A DNA stretch of 64,000 bases. It comes from Virgibacillus chiguensis. GTDB taxonomy: Bacteria > Bacillota > Bacilli > Bacillales > Amphibacillaceae. Below, one piece after another: positions 18,985 to 28,553 of this stretch (its first letter is position 1; every line of letters begins with the position of its first letter). The position numbers and the translations under genes are program-made. The notes beneath the pieces are model-generated. The model made no database searches and was not told the origin of the DNA. It was given only the letters and a program-made list of their open reading frames with translations. The stretch covers positions 151,696 to 215,695 of the forward strand of contig NZ_FQXD01000004.1 of assembly GCF_900129865.1 (NCBI RefSeq), read 5' to 3'.

Positions 18985-19575
18985 TATTCACAAGCGATTA
19001 TAAGATTATGACTTTTATTTGCAAAAGTCACTAATAATATGACTGGGTATATAGTATTATAGGAATGTGATTAAAGCACAACATTGTACGTAGTTTAACT
19101 GGAAATTATTACATAAACGTATTACAATAGAATTGCTGTTTTATTTTTTGGACGTTTTGAAGGTTGTTACCAAACATATACTGCTTCATAGTAATAGAAA
19201 GTGTTACGGCATCTATTTGATAAAAAGATACATAAAATGACAGCGTGTCGAATGGTGCTGTTTTTAATGCATGTAATTGTTTAGTAATTCATTTTGTTTC
19301 AATCATATAGAAAGTATGCACTTTCAAAATAGCCGAAGTGACACATGATTTCTCTTTACGTTACGCTTTTCTGCTATTAACAAGTACTGAAAAAAGAGAC
19401 TTCTGTTGGTGAAGTTTCCATGATCACGCTTCGCTTTAAATACTGTTATAGGACTATCTCTCCTTTATTGTTCACTAAAATTCATGAATACCTCCCTGCT
19501 GATTATTTTTTAGGTGGAGGCAATTTACAAGTAGCTTATTCTACAGCAATAGAGAGACAGGAAGGAGTATTATTT
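18985..19575 (+). other. Long untranslated region before the CapD-like gene
   Basis: About 590 bp without a convincing gene. A hairpin GAGACTTC (19396-19403) / GAAGTTTC (19411-19418) is present. An in-frame extension of the downstream ORF to 19420 exists but has no ribosome binding site. In some Bacillus eps operons an antitermination RNA (EAR) sits ahead of this gene type; I could not establish its conserved pattern here. Confidence 0.4.
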
Positions 19576-21405
19576 ATGGGGTACAAATCAAGACTGGGTC
19601 TATTGATGTTGCTAGACTCAGTAATTGTCACGACTGCTATTTTTATTGCATCGTGGGTCGTATACCCTTATACCGATGTTGTCAGCATGGACGCAATCAT
19701 TATTAGCGCAGTTGCACTTTTAATTTTTCATCATGTATTTGCGTACATTTTTAAGCTATACAACAAAGTATGGGCTTACGCCAGTGTTGGCGAGTTAATC
19801 GCTATTGTACAAGCAGTAACTTTTTCTGTTCTTGGTGCAACGATTGTACAATATCTTGCGAATGACTTTAGTATTTACAGACGTGCATTGCTCGTCACAT
19901 GGATGTTACATATTATCTTTATTGGTGGTTCTAGATTTGTTTGGCGCGTCGTACGCGACAGATATATAAAAGATAACCACGAACATAAACGGACACTTAT
20001 TGTCGGTGCTGGAGCAGCAGGTGCAATGATTGCACGGCAATTGCGTGATCAGAGTAAGGAAACCGAGCTTCAACCAGTTGCTTTTGTTGATGATGATTTA
20101 ACGAAACAGCGAATGCAATTATACAATATACCAGTTCAAGGGAAAGTACGAGATATCCCGGAAGTGGTTGGCGATATGCATATTGAACACATCGTCATTG
20201 CCATTCCGTCGCTTCGTAATGGCCAATTGAAGAAAATTGTAGATTTTTGTAATCAGACGAATGCGAAAGTGCAAATGATCCCGAAAATTGAAGATTTAAT
20301 GACTGGCAAAGTAACCGTAAGCAGCTTAAAAAATGTCGAAGTGGAAGATTTACTTGGTCGCGAACCAGTACAACTCGACATTCGTGCGATTTCCAAATAT
20401 GTGAGTGAACAAACGGTCATGGTCACCGGTGCGGGCGGGTCGATTGGTTCCGAAATATGTCGACAAGTGATGAAATTTTCCCCGAGTAAAATAATCTTAG
20501 TAGGACATGGCGAATTCAGCATTTATACGATTGATATGGAATTACGGGGGAAATATCGTGACGCAGGCATTGAAATCGTACCTGTTATCGGTGATGTACA
20601 AGACCGTGATCGGATGTTTGAAATTATGGAAACGTACAAACCGCGCATTGTGTATCATGCAGCTGCGCACAAGCACGTGCCTTTAATGGAACAAAACCCG
20701 CATGAAGCGGTAAAGAATAATATTATTGGTACTAAAAATGTCGCTGAAGCTGCAGATACATTCGGTATACATACATTCGTATTAGTTTCCACGGATAAGG
20801 CGGTCAATCCAACAAATGTGATGGGCGCAACGAAACGTATTGCGGAAATGGTCATTCAAGACTTAGCAGTTCGGAGTAAAACGAAATTTACCGCAGTCCG
20901 CTTTGGTAACGTACTAGGAAGTCGTGGTAGTGTCATTCCATTATTTAAGAAGCAAATTGCTAATGGTGGTCCCGTTACGGTGACGGACCCAGAAATGACG
21001 CGGTACTTTATGACGATTCCAGAAGCCTCTCGACTCGTTATCCAAGCAGGTACACTAGCGAAAGGTGGCGAAATATTCGTTCTCGATATGGGCGAACCAG
21101 TAAAAATCGTCGACCTTGCAAAAAATTTGATCAAGCTATCCGGCTATACAGAAGCAGAAATTCCGATTCAATTTTCTGGCATTCGCCCAGGGGAAAAAAT
21201 GTACGAAGAACTGCTCGGCGAAGATGAAGTACATTCAGAAGCGGTCTATGAAAAGATTTATGTTGGCAAAACGTCCGCCGTCGATCAGGACGTGATTAGA
21301 GGAATTATGAATACTTTTGAAAACTACACTCGAAAAGATTTAAAAGATGCACTTATGCAGATTGTTTATATGGAACATGATTATGTCACAGTGAAAGGTT
21401 CGTAA
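19576..21405 (+). CDS. Polysaccharide biosynthesis nucleoside-diphosphate-sugar dehydratase (CapD/EpsC-like)
   Basis: A 609-residue membrane-anchored enzyme of the CapD/FlaA1 family, expected to convert UDP-GlcNAc to a 4-keto-6-deoxy sugar for undecaprenyl-linked repeat units. Four N-terminal membrane helices are followed by a first Rossmann domain (LIVGAGAAGAMIARQL). The catalytic SDR domain begins with VTGAGGSIGSEICRQV. The LVSTDKAVNPTNVMGATKR segment carries the family's Met-Lys catalytic variant in place of Tyr-x3-Lys. The start at 19576 follows GAAGGAG by 8 bases, and the longer frame from 19420 is rejected. galU follows after 21 bp, so the two are co-transcribed. Confidence 0.92.
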   Translation: MGYKSRLGLLMLLDSVIVTTAIFIASWVVYPYTDVVSMDAIIISAVALLIFHHVFAYIFKLYNKVWAYASVGELIAIVQAVTFSVLGATIVQYLANDFSIYRRALLVTWMLHIIFIGGSRFVWRVVRDRYIKDNHEHKRTLIVGAGAAGAMIARQLRDQSKETELQPVAFVDDDLTKQRMQLYNIPVQGKVRDIPEVVGDMHIEHIVIAIPSLRNGQLKKIVDFCNQTNAKVQMIPKIEDLMTGKVTVSSLKNVEVEDLLGREPVQLDIRAISKYVSEQTVMVTGAGGSIGSEICRQVMKFSPSKIILVGHGEFSIYTIDMELRGKYRDAGIEIVPVIGDVQDRDRMFEIMETYKPRIVYHAAAHKHVPLMEQNPHEAVKNNIIGTKNVAEAADTFGIHTFVLVSTDKAVNPTNVMGATKRIAEMVIQDLAVRSKTKFTAVRFGNVLGSRGSVIPLFKKQIANGGPVTVTDPEMTRYFMTIPEASRLVIQAGTLAKGGEIFVLDMGEPVKIVDLAKNLIKLSGYTEAEIPIQFSGIRPGEKMYEELLGEDEVHSEAVYEKIYVGKTSAVDQDVIRGIMNTFENYTRKDLKDALMQIVYMEHDYVTVKGS

Positions 21406-21426
21406 ACGAAGAAGGGGGATTCATTC

Positions 21427-22308
21427 ATGCGTACGATTAAAAAAGCGATCATTCCAGCGGCGGGATTAGGGACAAGATTCCTACCAGCGACGAAAGCGAT
21501 GCCGAAAGAAATGCTTCCAATTGTAGACAAACCAACCATTCAATATATCATTGAAGAAGCCGTACAATCAGGAATTGAAGATATTATTATCGTAACGGGA
21601 AAAGGTAAACGTGCGATCGAGGATCATTTTGATAACAATTTTGAACTAGAAGATTCCTTGATGAAAAAGGAAAAGTTTGATTTACTAGAAAAGGTAAAAC
21701 GTCCTTCCAAAGTGGATATTCATTATATCCGTCAAAAAGAACCAAAAGGATTAGGTCATGCGGTTTGGTGTGCACGTAAATTTATCGGCAATGAACCATT
21801 CGCCGTGTTACTTGGTGATGATATTGTACAAGCTGATACACCTGGGCTGCGCCAATTAATAGATCAATTTGAAGAAACACAATCATCTGTCGTTGGCGTA
21901 CAGCAAGTGCCAGATAGCGAAACACATCGGTATGGTATTGTCGATCCGAATACGATTGAAGGCCGTCGTTATCAAGTCGATCACTTTGTGGAAAAACCGA
22001 AACAAGGTACTGCACCATCTAACTTGGCGATTATGGGACGTTACGTATTAACGCCAGAAATCTTTGCTTACTTAGATAAACAGGAAATTGGTGCTGGTGG
22101 TGAAATTCAATTAACCGACGCCATTCAAAAACTAAACGAAGAGCAAAACGTCTATGCGTATGATTTTGAAGGAAAACGCTATGATGTTGGTGAAAAGCTC
22201 GGCTTTGTGAAAACAACGATTGATTTAGCATTAGAAAACGAAGAAATTCGTGACGACTTATTGAAGTATTTAGTGAAGAAAGTGCAGGAAGAAAAAGCGT
22301 CAGTTTAA
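21427..22308 (+). CDS. galU: UTP-glucose-1-phosphate uridylyltransferase
   Basis: A 293-residue nucleotidyltransferase making UDP-glucose from UTP and glucose-1-phosphate. The pyrophosphorylase signature [19 protein letters not shown] is at residues 14-32, [13 protein letters not shown] follows, and the sugar-phosphate region VEKPKQG and the [11 protein letters not shown] segment are present. It supplies the substrate of the UDP-glucose dehydrogenase at 32520, giving UDP-glucuronate. An AAGGGGGA Shine-Dalgarno precedes the ATG. Confidence 0.95.
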   Translation: MRTIKKAIIPAAGLGTRFLPATKAMPKEMLPIVDKPTIQYIIEEAVQSGIEDIIIVTGKGKRAIEDHFDNNFELEDSLMKKEKFDLLEKVKRPSKVDIHYIRQKEPKGLGHAVWCARKFIGNEPFAVLLGDDIVQADTPGLRQLIDQFEETQSSVVGVQQVPDSETHRYGIVDPNTIEGRRYQVDHFVEKPKQGTAPSNLAIMGRYVLTPEIFAYLDKQEIGAGGEIQLTDAIQKLNEEQNVYAYDFEGKRYDVGEKLGFVKTTIDLALENEEIRDDLLKYLVKKVQEEKASV

Positions 22309-22355
22309 ATAGATGCACTGCAAGTTTATTTTTCTCATAGAAAGGATTCTCATAA

Positions 22356-22994
22356 ATGATGTATTTAAAGTTTAAGAGATTGGTAGATATTCTATTGTCC
22401 TTTATTGGAATTGTGCTCTTATCACCATTCATTCTTCTATTGGTGATCGCTATAAAAATCGATTCCAAAGGGCCTGTCTTATTTAAACAAAAACGCGTAG
22501 GCATACATAAAGAACATTTTCATATCTTAAAATTTAGAACGATGCGAATCGATACACCAAAAGATACACCTACCCATTTATTAGAGGATCCGGCGCAATA
22601 TATAACCAAAGTAGGGAAGTTTTTGAGAAAAACTTCCCTTGATGAGTTGCCACAAATATGGAATATCTTTGTAGGGCAAATGAGCATTATCGGCCCGCGC
22701 CCTGCATTGTGGAACCAAGACGATTTAATTGCAGAACGAGACAAATATGGAGCTAATGATGTGAAACCAGGATTAACTGGCTGGGCGCAAATTAACGGAA
22801 GAGATGAACTGCCGATTGAAGTAAAGGCTAAACTTGACGGCGAATATGTAGAACGCATGAATTTCTTTTTTGATGTTAAATGCTTTATCGGTACATTTAT
22901 TAGTGTGGCAAAAAGTGATGGTGTTGTAGAAGGTGGAACAGGTGCCACAGCGAAGGAAGAAATGGCCTCCAATAAGGAGACTGCTTCCAAATGA
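22356..22994 (+). CDS. Initiating sugar (phospho)transferase (EpsL/WcaJ-type)
   Basis: A 212-residue phosphoglycosyl transferase that loads the first sugar phosphate onto undecaprenyl phosphate. A single N-terminal membrane segment (about residues 10-30) is followed by the catalytic motifs KIDSKGPVLFKQKRVG, FHILKFRTM, TSLDELPQIWNI and MSIIGPRPA, then KPGLTGWAQING. The monotopic short form lacks the extra N-terminal helices of WbaP. It overlaps the next gene by ATGA, implying coupled translation. Confidence 0.93.
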   Translation: MMYLKFKRLVDILLSFIGIVLLSPFILLLVIAIKIDSKGPVLFKQKRVGIHKEHFHILKFRTMRIDTPKDTPTHLLEDPAQYITKVGKFLRKTSLDELPQIWNIFVGQMSIIGPRPALWNQDDLIAERDKYGANDVKPGLTGWAQINGRDELPIEVKAKLDGEYVERMNFFFDVKCFIGTFISVAKSDGVVEGGTGATAKEEMASNKETASK

Positions 22995-23857
22995 AAAAAA
23001 TACTGATCACCGGAAAAAATAGTTATGTAGGTAATTCATTTGTAGAATGGTCGCAGCAGTACCCTGATCAATACGAGATTGATAAGGTAAGTCTACGAAA
23101 TGATGTATGGAAAGAAGTTGACTTTTCTAAGTATGATGTTGTCTTGCATGTGGCAGGGATCGCGCATGTGTCAACAGATCCTAACATGGAAGAGCTCTAT
23201 TATAAAGTTAATAGAGATCTGACTGTAGAAGTCGCTAAAAAAGCAAAAAAGCAAGGTGTAGCTCAATTTATTTTTATGAGTAGTATCATTATATATGGGG
23301 AAGCAACAAGTTACAAAAAAGTTATTAATAGAGATACAGTGCCTACCCCTGCAAACTTTTATGGAAAGAGTAAGCTAGAAGCTGAAAAAAGTATTCAACC
23401 TTTAGAAGATGAAAATTTCCGCATTGCTATAATTAGACCACCTATGATCTATGGCAAAGATTCGAAAGGAAATTATCCTAAGTTAGCAAAGATTGCTCAA
23501 AAATTACCATTCTTCCCTGATTTCCCTAATGAACGGAGCATGCTACATATTGACAACTTGTCTGAGTTTATTCGTTTAATGATAGATAATAGGGAAAGTG
23601 GAGTGTTTTTTCCACAAAATAAAGAATATATAAAAACAAGTGAAATGGTACGATTAATTGGTGAAGCACATGGAAAAAAGGTTAGAATGGTGAAAATCTT
23701 CAATCCAATAATTAAGTTATTCTTGGGTAAGGTTACTATATTGAATAAGGTTTTTGGGAATTTATCATATGATAAAGATCTAAGTAAATATAGAGATAAT
23801 TATCAGATTAGAACGTTGTCTGCTTCAATAAAAGCAACGGAGAGGTATATAAAATGA
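22991..23857 (+). CDS. NAD-dependent epimerase/dehydratase family protein
   Basis: A 288-residue extended short-chain dehydrogenase acting on a nucleotide sugar. The N-terminal nucleotide-binding motif is the variant ITGKNSYVGNS (family GxxGxxG). The catalytic region has FMSSIIIYGE and the FYGKSKLEAE Tyr-x3-Lys pair. The RPPMIYGKD segment is typical of UDP-glucose 4-epimerase-like members used in capsule loci. The product cannot be specified. It overlaps both neighbours by ATGA junctions. From here the base composition becomes clearly AT-richer, consistent with an exchangeable glycan-specific core. Confidence 0.82.
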   Translation: MKKILITGKNSYVGNSFVEWSQQYPDQYEIDKVSLRNDVWKEVDFSKYDVVLHVAGIAHVSTDPNMEELYYKVNRDLTVEVAKKAKKQGVAQFIFMSSIIIYGEATSYKKVINRDTVPTPANFYGKSKLEAEKSIQPLEDENFRIAIIRPPMIYGKDSKGNYPKLAKIAQKLPFFPDFPNERSMLHIDNLSEFIRLMIDNRESGVFFPQNKEYIKTSEMVRLIGEAHGKKVRMVKIFNPIIKLFLGKVTILNKVFGNLSYDKDLSKYRDNYQIRTLSASIKATERYIK

Positions 23858-24702
23858 ATCAAATTAGCAAACAAAGTAAATCAAGATACTCTGTACTTAT
23901 GTCTGTTTATTATAAAGAAAAGCCAGAGTATTTAAGAGCAAGCTTGGATAGTATGTTGTCTCAAACCTTGTTTCCAGATCAAATTGTTTTAGTCAAGGAT
24001 GGAAAGTTAACAGAACATCTAGATAATCTAATAAAAAATTATGTCAATGATAATGAAGGTTTATTTACTATAATAGAGTTGGAAGAAAATATAGGTTTAG
24101 GTAAAGCTTTAGATCATGGCTTAAAATATTGTAGAAATGAATTAGTTGCTAGGATGGATACAGATGATATATCGTTACCAACTAGGTGTGAAATCCAAGT
24201 AAAAGAATTTAATGAAAAACCGGAACTCAGTTTGAATGGTACTATGATTGATGAATTTTATGATATTCCTGATAATATTGTTTCTTCTAGGATAGTACCA
24301 ACAGAGCATGAAGAAATCAAAAAATTTATAAGGCGAAGGAGTCCTTTTAATCATCCAACGGTTATGTTTAAAAAATCTGAAGTAATCCGTTGTGGAGGAT
24401 ATGGTTTACTGAGAAGAAAACAAGATTTAGATCTGTTTTCTAGAATGATTAATAACGGTTGTAAGAGTTCCAATATTAATCAATCATTATTATTATTTAG
24501 GTCAAATAAGGATAACTTTAAAAGAAGGAAAAGCTGGTCTTATTGTAAAAGTTATATTGATGTATCGTTTGCTATTTGGAGAAGGGGTCACTGTTCAATA
24601 GGAGATTTTATGTTTGTTAGTATTGGACAGATAATAATGTTTTTTGCACCGATGTGGTTGTTGAAATGGTTATCAAATTCATTTTTAAGAAGAGGACATT
24701 GA
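23854..24702 (+). CDS. Family 2 glycosyltransferase
   Basis: A 282-residue GT-A fold transferase. It opens with YSVLMSVYYKEKPEYLRASL, has the DGKLTEHL nucleotide-binding turn, and ARMDTDDIS supplies the DxD metal/nucleotide-sugar motif. The PFNHPTVMFKKSEV segment is common in galactosyl or rhamnosyl transferases of this group. C-terminal hydrophobic residues suggest membrane association. It is translationally coupled to the preceding epimerase. The sugar is unknown. Confidence 0.85.
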   Translation: MNQISKQSKSRYSVLMSVYYKEKPEYLRASLDSMLSQTLFPDQIVLVKDGKLTEHLDNLIKNYVNDNEGLFTIIELEENIGLGKALDHGLKYCRNELVARMDTDDISLPTRCEIQVKEFNEKPELSLNGTMIDEFYDIPDNIVSSRIVPTEHEEIKKFIRRRSPFNHPTVMFKKSEVIRCGGYGLLRRKQDLDLFSRMINNGCKSSNINQSLLLFRSNKDNFKRRKSWSYCKSYIDVSFAIWRRGHCSIGDFMFVSIGQIIMFFAPMWLLKWLSNSFLRRGH

Positions 24703-24752
24703 TAATATTGAGAAAGTGAAAAAGCTATTGAATAACTATATTGTAAAAAAAT

Positions 24753-24977
24753 TTGGATTTTGTTTTTCATTTTCTTTCAGATCATCTGATAATACAAATA
24801 CAGCACAGAACTTTTTTAAAGAGAAAACTAGATTTAACAAACCCTAAAAGTTCCACTGATAGATTCCAGTATTATAAAATAAATTATTGTAGACTGCTAA
24901 TGACGAAATGTGTTGATAAATATCGAGTACATGAATATTTACAAATTGAGATGAATATTTGTTTTAGCAGAGTTTAG
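24753..24977 (+). pseudogene. Remnant of a TupA-like ATP-grasp gene (N-terminal part)
   Basis: The frame reads KRKLDLTNPKSSTDRFQYYK, then LMTKCVDKYRVHEYLQ. This is the conserved N-terminal block of TupA-like ATP-grasp proteins of capsule and teichuronopeptide loci (pattern LDLxNPKTFxEKxQ...LLTKxxDKYxVREY). It stops after about 74 codons. There is no usable start and the large C-terminal ATP-grasp part is missing, so it is a decayed fragment. It occupies the whole 321-bp gap between two glycosyltransferase genes. Confidence 0.6.
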
Positions 24978-25023
24978 TTGATTTGAATGAATATTAAATT
25001 ATTAGATTTGACGAGGTGCAATA

Positions 25024-25932
25024 ATGAAAGTTAGCGTAGTAATCCCAACTCATAATAGAGCTAATTTATTAAAAAATGCAGTAGATAGTGTAATAAAACA
25101 AACTTATAAGAACCTTGAAATCATTATTGTTTCTGATGGTTCCACAGATGAAACCGAAGTGTTATTAAGTGAGTATAAAAGAGTGGATTCAAGAATTAAA
25201 GCCATTCATTATTATCCTAATAAAGGTGGTAACTACGCTAGGAATTTAGGTATAAAGAACTCTACTGGAGAGTACGTAGCATTTTTAGATGATGATGATG
25301 AATGGATGGAAAAAAAAATAGAATTACAAATAAAGCAATTCACTAATAATCCAAAATTAGGATTAATTTATTCTGGAACTGAAATCACCTATACTCAATA
25401 CGGTATATCTTATGAATCAATTCCTAAGAAAACAGGGGATTTATCAAAAGATATTTTAATTTCTAATTATATTGGGACAACTTCTTGTGTTATTGTGAAA
25501 AAAGAAATTCTAAATTTAGTTGGTGGTTTTGATACAGCATTAAAAGCTAAACAAGATTATGATTTATGGATAAGGGTTTGTCAACACGCTTCTGTGGGAG
25601 CAGTAAAAGAAGCATTGGTCAAATATAAAAATTCTAACACCACAAATCAAATTTCTGATGATATACACAAATATATAAAGTCTATGAATTATATAAATAA
25701 TAAGTATAAATATTTATATAGTAAAATTAGTGATGAAATTTTAACCAAACATAAGCAGTCTAGTTATATGTTTCTAGTTAAAACAGCTTTACGAAATAAT
25801 AATAAGGTAATTGCAAGAAAATACTCAAAGAAACTATTAACAAAATACCCTTCACTGAAAACTTTTTCTTTACATATATCTACTTTTTTTAGCTATAGTT
25901 TTATATTAAAAATTCGTGCACTTAAAAAGTGA
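25024..25932 (+). CDS. Family 2 glycosyltransferase
   Basis: A 302-residue GT2 enzyme with textbook motifs: VSVVIPTHNRANLLKNAVDS at the N-terminus, IIVSDGSTDET, NKGGNYARNLGI and the FLDDDDEW metal-binding motif near residues 91-98. The C-terminal part carries KQDYDLWIRVC, typical of the acceptor side. The donor and linkage are unknown. The TupA-like fragment lies upstream. Confidence 0.9.
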   Translation: MKVSVVIPTHNRANLLKNAVDSVIKQTYKNLEIIIVSDGSTDETEVLLSEYKRVDSRIKAIHYYPNKGGNYARNLGIKNSTGEYVAFLDDDDEWMEKKIELQIKQFTNNPKLGLIYSGTEITYTQYGISYESIPKKTGDLSKDILISNYIGTTSCVIVKKEILNLVGGFDTALKAKQDYDLWIRVCQHASVGAVKEALVKYKNSNTTNQISDDIHKYIKSMNYINNKYKYLYSKISDEILTKHKQSSYMFLVKTALRNNNKVIARKYSKKLLTKYPSLKTFSLHISTFFSYSFILKIRALKK

Positions 25933-26001
25933 ATTAAATGGTTTATATACTCTAATTGATAAAGCACCGGTACATTTATTATTTTGACTGGAGAGATTCT
26001 T

Positions 26002-27180
26002 TTGAGAATAATACAAGTTTGTTATAAATATCCACCTATTTTCTCAGGTTATGGGAAGCAATTAAAAACGATTAATAAAAGTATTGAGCAAATAAATAAA
26101 GAAATTAATTTTAAAATACTTACTGGAAAGTTTGAATATAAAAGAAAATGTGTAGAACAATTTGAAGTTATTAGCCTAGGTTTTAAATTTTTAAATAAAT
26201 TGAGTCCTGTCCTCCATCTTTATAGTTTTGCGCTAATGGTTTTCTTTCGAATACTATTTAACAGTAAGAATTTAGATGTAGTTCATTGTATTAAAGCTGG
26301 TCCAGAGGCTGCGTTTGCAGTACTTGCAGGAAAAATAATTAACAAACCTATAATAGTAAAAATTGCACAGGATGAATTTAGTGAAGTTGAGAAAAGAAAA
26401 GGAAACTTGGTAAACAAAATTGTAAGGAAAATTAGAGACAATATAATTCTTAAAGCAGATGCTTATATTGCAATTAATAGTGATATTAAGAGTAGATTAT
26501 TAAGTAGAGGTATTGATTCAAATATAATTTATTCAATTCCAAACGGAGTAGATAACAACAAATTTTTTAAAATAACTCTAAACGAAAAGGAGGAATTAAA
26601 AGCTAAGTTGCAAATACCGAATAAATCAACAAATATTATTTATAGCGGATCAATAAGTAAGAGAAAAGGAATATTTGATCTGTTAGCTGCTTTAGAAAGC
26701 TTAGAAAGTGAAAGCCAAATACATACTATGATTTGTGGACCAATGTATGAAAATGAAGAATGCTTCTACTCTTTAATCAATAAAATTAATAATCAACAAA
26801 ATAACGTCTCAATAAGTTATAGGGGAGAAGTGAATAATATTGAGGATTATTTGCGAGCTTCAGATATTCTAGTGTTACCTTCTTACTCTGAAGGACTTCC
26901 TAATGTCTTATTAGAAGGAAGTATGACTGGATTGGCAATGATAGCGACAAATATTAAAGGTTCAAGCGATATTATTAATCATGAGATTAATGGATTGTTG
27001 TTTCAGCCGGGTGATATTGATGCTCTTAAATACAATATAAAAAAACTTGCAGAAAATGAGGAATATTGTAGTATGTTAGGGGATGAAATTTATTCTAAGG
27101 GGAAGAAAAAGTATGAAGTAAGCATCGTTGCAAATGAATACATTAAATTATACCATAAATTAAAAAAAGAAAGAGTATGA
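26002..27180 (+). CDS. Family 4 glycosyltransferase
   Basis: A 392-residue GT-B fold retaining transferase. The N-terminal half starts RIIQVCYKYPPIFSGYGK, and YSGSISKRKGIFDLL marks the start of the donor domain. The C-terminal half has the LPSYSEGLPNVLLEGSMTG EX7E-type motif. The TTG at 26002 is chosen because TGGAGAG lies about 6 bases upstream; a TTG at 25984 would add six residues but has no such site. It is part of the AT-rich glycan-assembly core. Confidence 0.88.
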   Translation: MRIIQVCYKYPPIFSGYGKQLKTINKSIEQINKEINFKILTGKFEYKRKCVEQFEVISLGFKFLNKLSPVLHLYSFALMVFFRILFNSKNLDVVHCIKAGPEAAFAVLAGKIINKPIIVKIAQDEFSEVEKRKGNLVNKIVRKIRDNIILKADAYIAINSDIKSRLLSRGIDSNIIYSIPNGVDNNKFFKITLNEKEELKAKLQIPNKSTNIIYSGSISKRKGIFDLLAALESLESESQIHTMICGPMYENEECFYSLINKINNQQNNVSISYRGEVNNIEDYLRASDILVLPSYSEGLPNVLLEGSMTGLAMIATNIKGSSDIINHEINGLLFQPGDIDALKYNIKKLAENEEYCSMLGDEIYSKGKKKYEVSIVANEYIKLYHKLKKERV

Positions 27181-27224
27181 ATTATCATAATTAAATTGAT
27201 GATTTTATTAAGGGAAGGGAATAA

Positions 27225-28367
27225 ATGGTACTAAAAAAAGAGCATTTATTAAGTATGGTTTTATCTTTTATAATTTTTCTTATACTTAATATTCCAAGTT
27301 TAAAAATAATATATTCTACGCCATTAATTAACATCATTCTACCTTTGGCTTTGTGGAGTGTAGGTATATTGAAAATAATTTCAAATAAACAGTTGAATTT
27401 ATCATATTCACGTGTGAAGTTCTTATTAATATTATACATGTTTTGGGGTATGATTTTTTTGATAACATTTGTTAGAATGCCTACTTTATTAACGTACGAT
27501 AACTTATTAAAATATATTGTATCATTAATAATTGTTACAGGAGTATTATTGTTTTTGTATAAACAAGAGATATTAAATGTACTGTACTTTCAAGTTTTGT
27601 GGGCTCTTTGTCTTTCTATGCAAAAAATAATATGGGGAATTGAACTAAATAGAGGGTTGGGTCAACATTATCTAACTTTAGGGTTACCATTATCAGCTGG
27701 GATAGTCTGTGCAATACTTTTACTTTTTTATGAAAGAGGAAGGAAAATAACAAAGACTTTTTTAATAGTTTCAATAACTACAATTTTATTTGCTCTGACT
27801 TCTTTAAGCGGTAGGTCACCTGTAATACTTTCCGTTCTTATACCATTAATTATAACTATAATTCATTTGTTTATGGAAAAAAGAATTGTAAAGAAGGTAA
27901 AAGTTTTAATTGCAATTCTCATGTTTATCCCTGTTTTCCTTTTTTTAGTTTACAACAACATGTCTGATAGGTTATTAAACACTTTGACAAATGATTATAA
28001 TTTTGAAAATGAACCTAGGTTTATTATATATAGTAAGAGTATAAGTTTGATTAAGGATAATCCACTAGGTTATGGTTTGAATTCAGGAGAATTAGGGGTA
28101 AGTTATCCCCATAATATTTTCTTGGAAACAGCAATGTCAGGTGGAATTTTTAGTTTATCTATACTTGTTATAATGCTCTTTTTTGTTTTCAGTAAATTTT
28201 TTAAGGCAATTAATTATGGCTCTTATAAGATTGTTTGTAGCGCGCTTGCATTGTTGTATTTTTTAACATGGAATATATCATATGATTTGACAAGTTCTTA
28301 CATACCTTTTTCTGCAATAGCAATTCTAATTATAAGCACTGAAAAAAATAATTATAATAGTACTTAA
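27225..28367 (+). CDS. Wzy-type polysaccharide polymerase / O-antigen ligase-like protein
   Basis: A 380-residue protein with about ten hydrophobic segments. A conserved loop near residues 180-200 contains LTSLSGRSPVI, and a later loop has NPLGYGLNSGELGVSYPHN before LETAMSGG. This matches the Wzy_C / O-antigen-ligase-like fold, in which the large loop carries the catalytic Arg and His residues. Sequence conservation in this family is low, so the call rests on topology, loop motifs and position between a glycosyltransferase and a flippase. Confidence 0.8.
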   Translation: MVLKKEHLLSMVLSFIIFLILNIPSLKIIYSTPLINIILPLALWSVGILKIISNKQLNLSYSRVKFLLILYMFWGMIFLITFVRMPTLLTYDNLLKYIVSLIIVTGVLLFLYKQEILNVLYFQVLWALCLSMQKIIWGIELNRGLGQHYLTLGLPLSAGIVCAILLLFYERGRKITKTFLIVSITTILFALTSLSGRSPVILSVLIPLIITIIHLFMEKRIVKKVKVLIAILMFIPVFLFLVYNNMSDRLLNTLTNDYNFENEPRFIIYSKSISLIKDNPLGYGLNSGELGVSYPHNIFLETAMSGGIFSLSILVIMLFFVFSKFFKAINYGSYKIVCSALALLYFLTWNISYDLTSSYIPFSAIAILIISTEKNNYNST

Positions 28368-28553
28368 TTTTTTGTGCCCAAATTATCGACGTAGGAAATT
28401 TTATAGATTAAAGAATTTTGTGGTCTTTATGTAATATTAGTGGTTGTATCAACTGCTTTTAGTTTGAAAGGATATAAAATCTCTAAGTTACCCATTATTC
28501 CTTAAAAAATTTATTATATAAATATTATTCTCGGTACCTTGTAAGGAGATATT

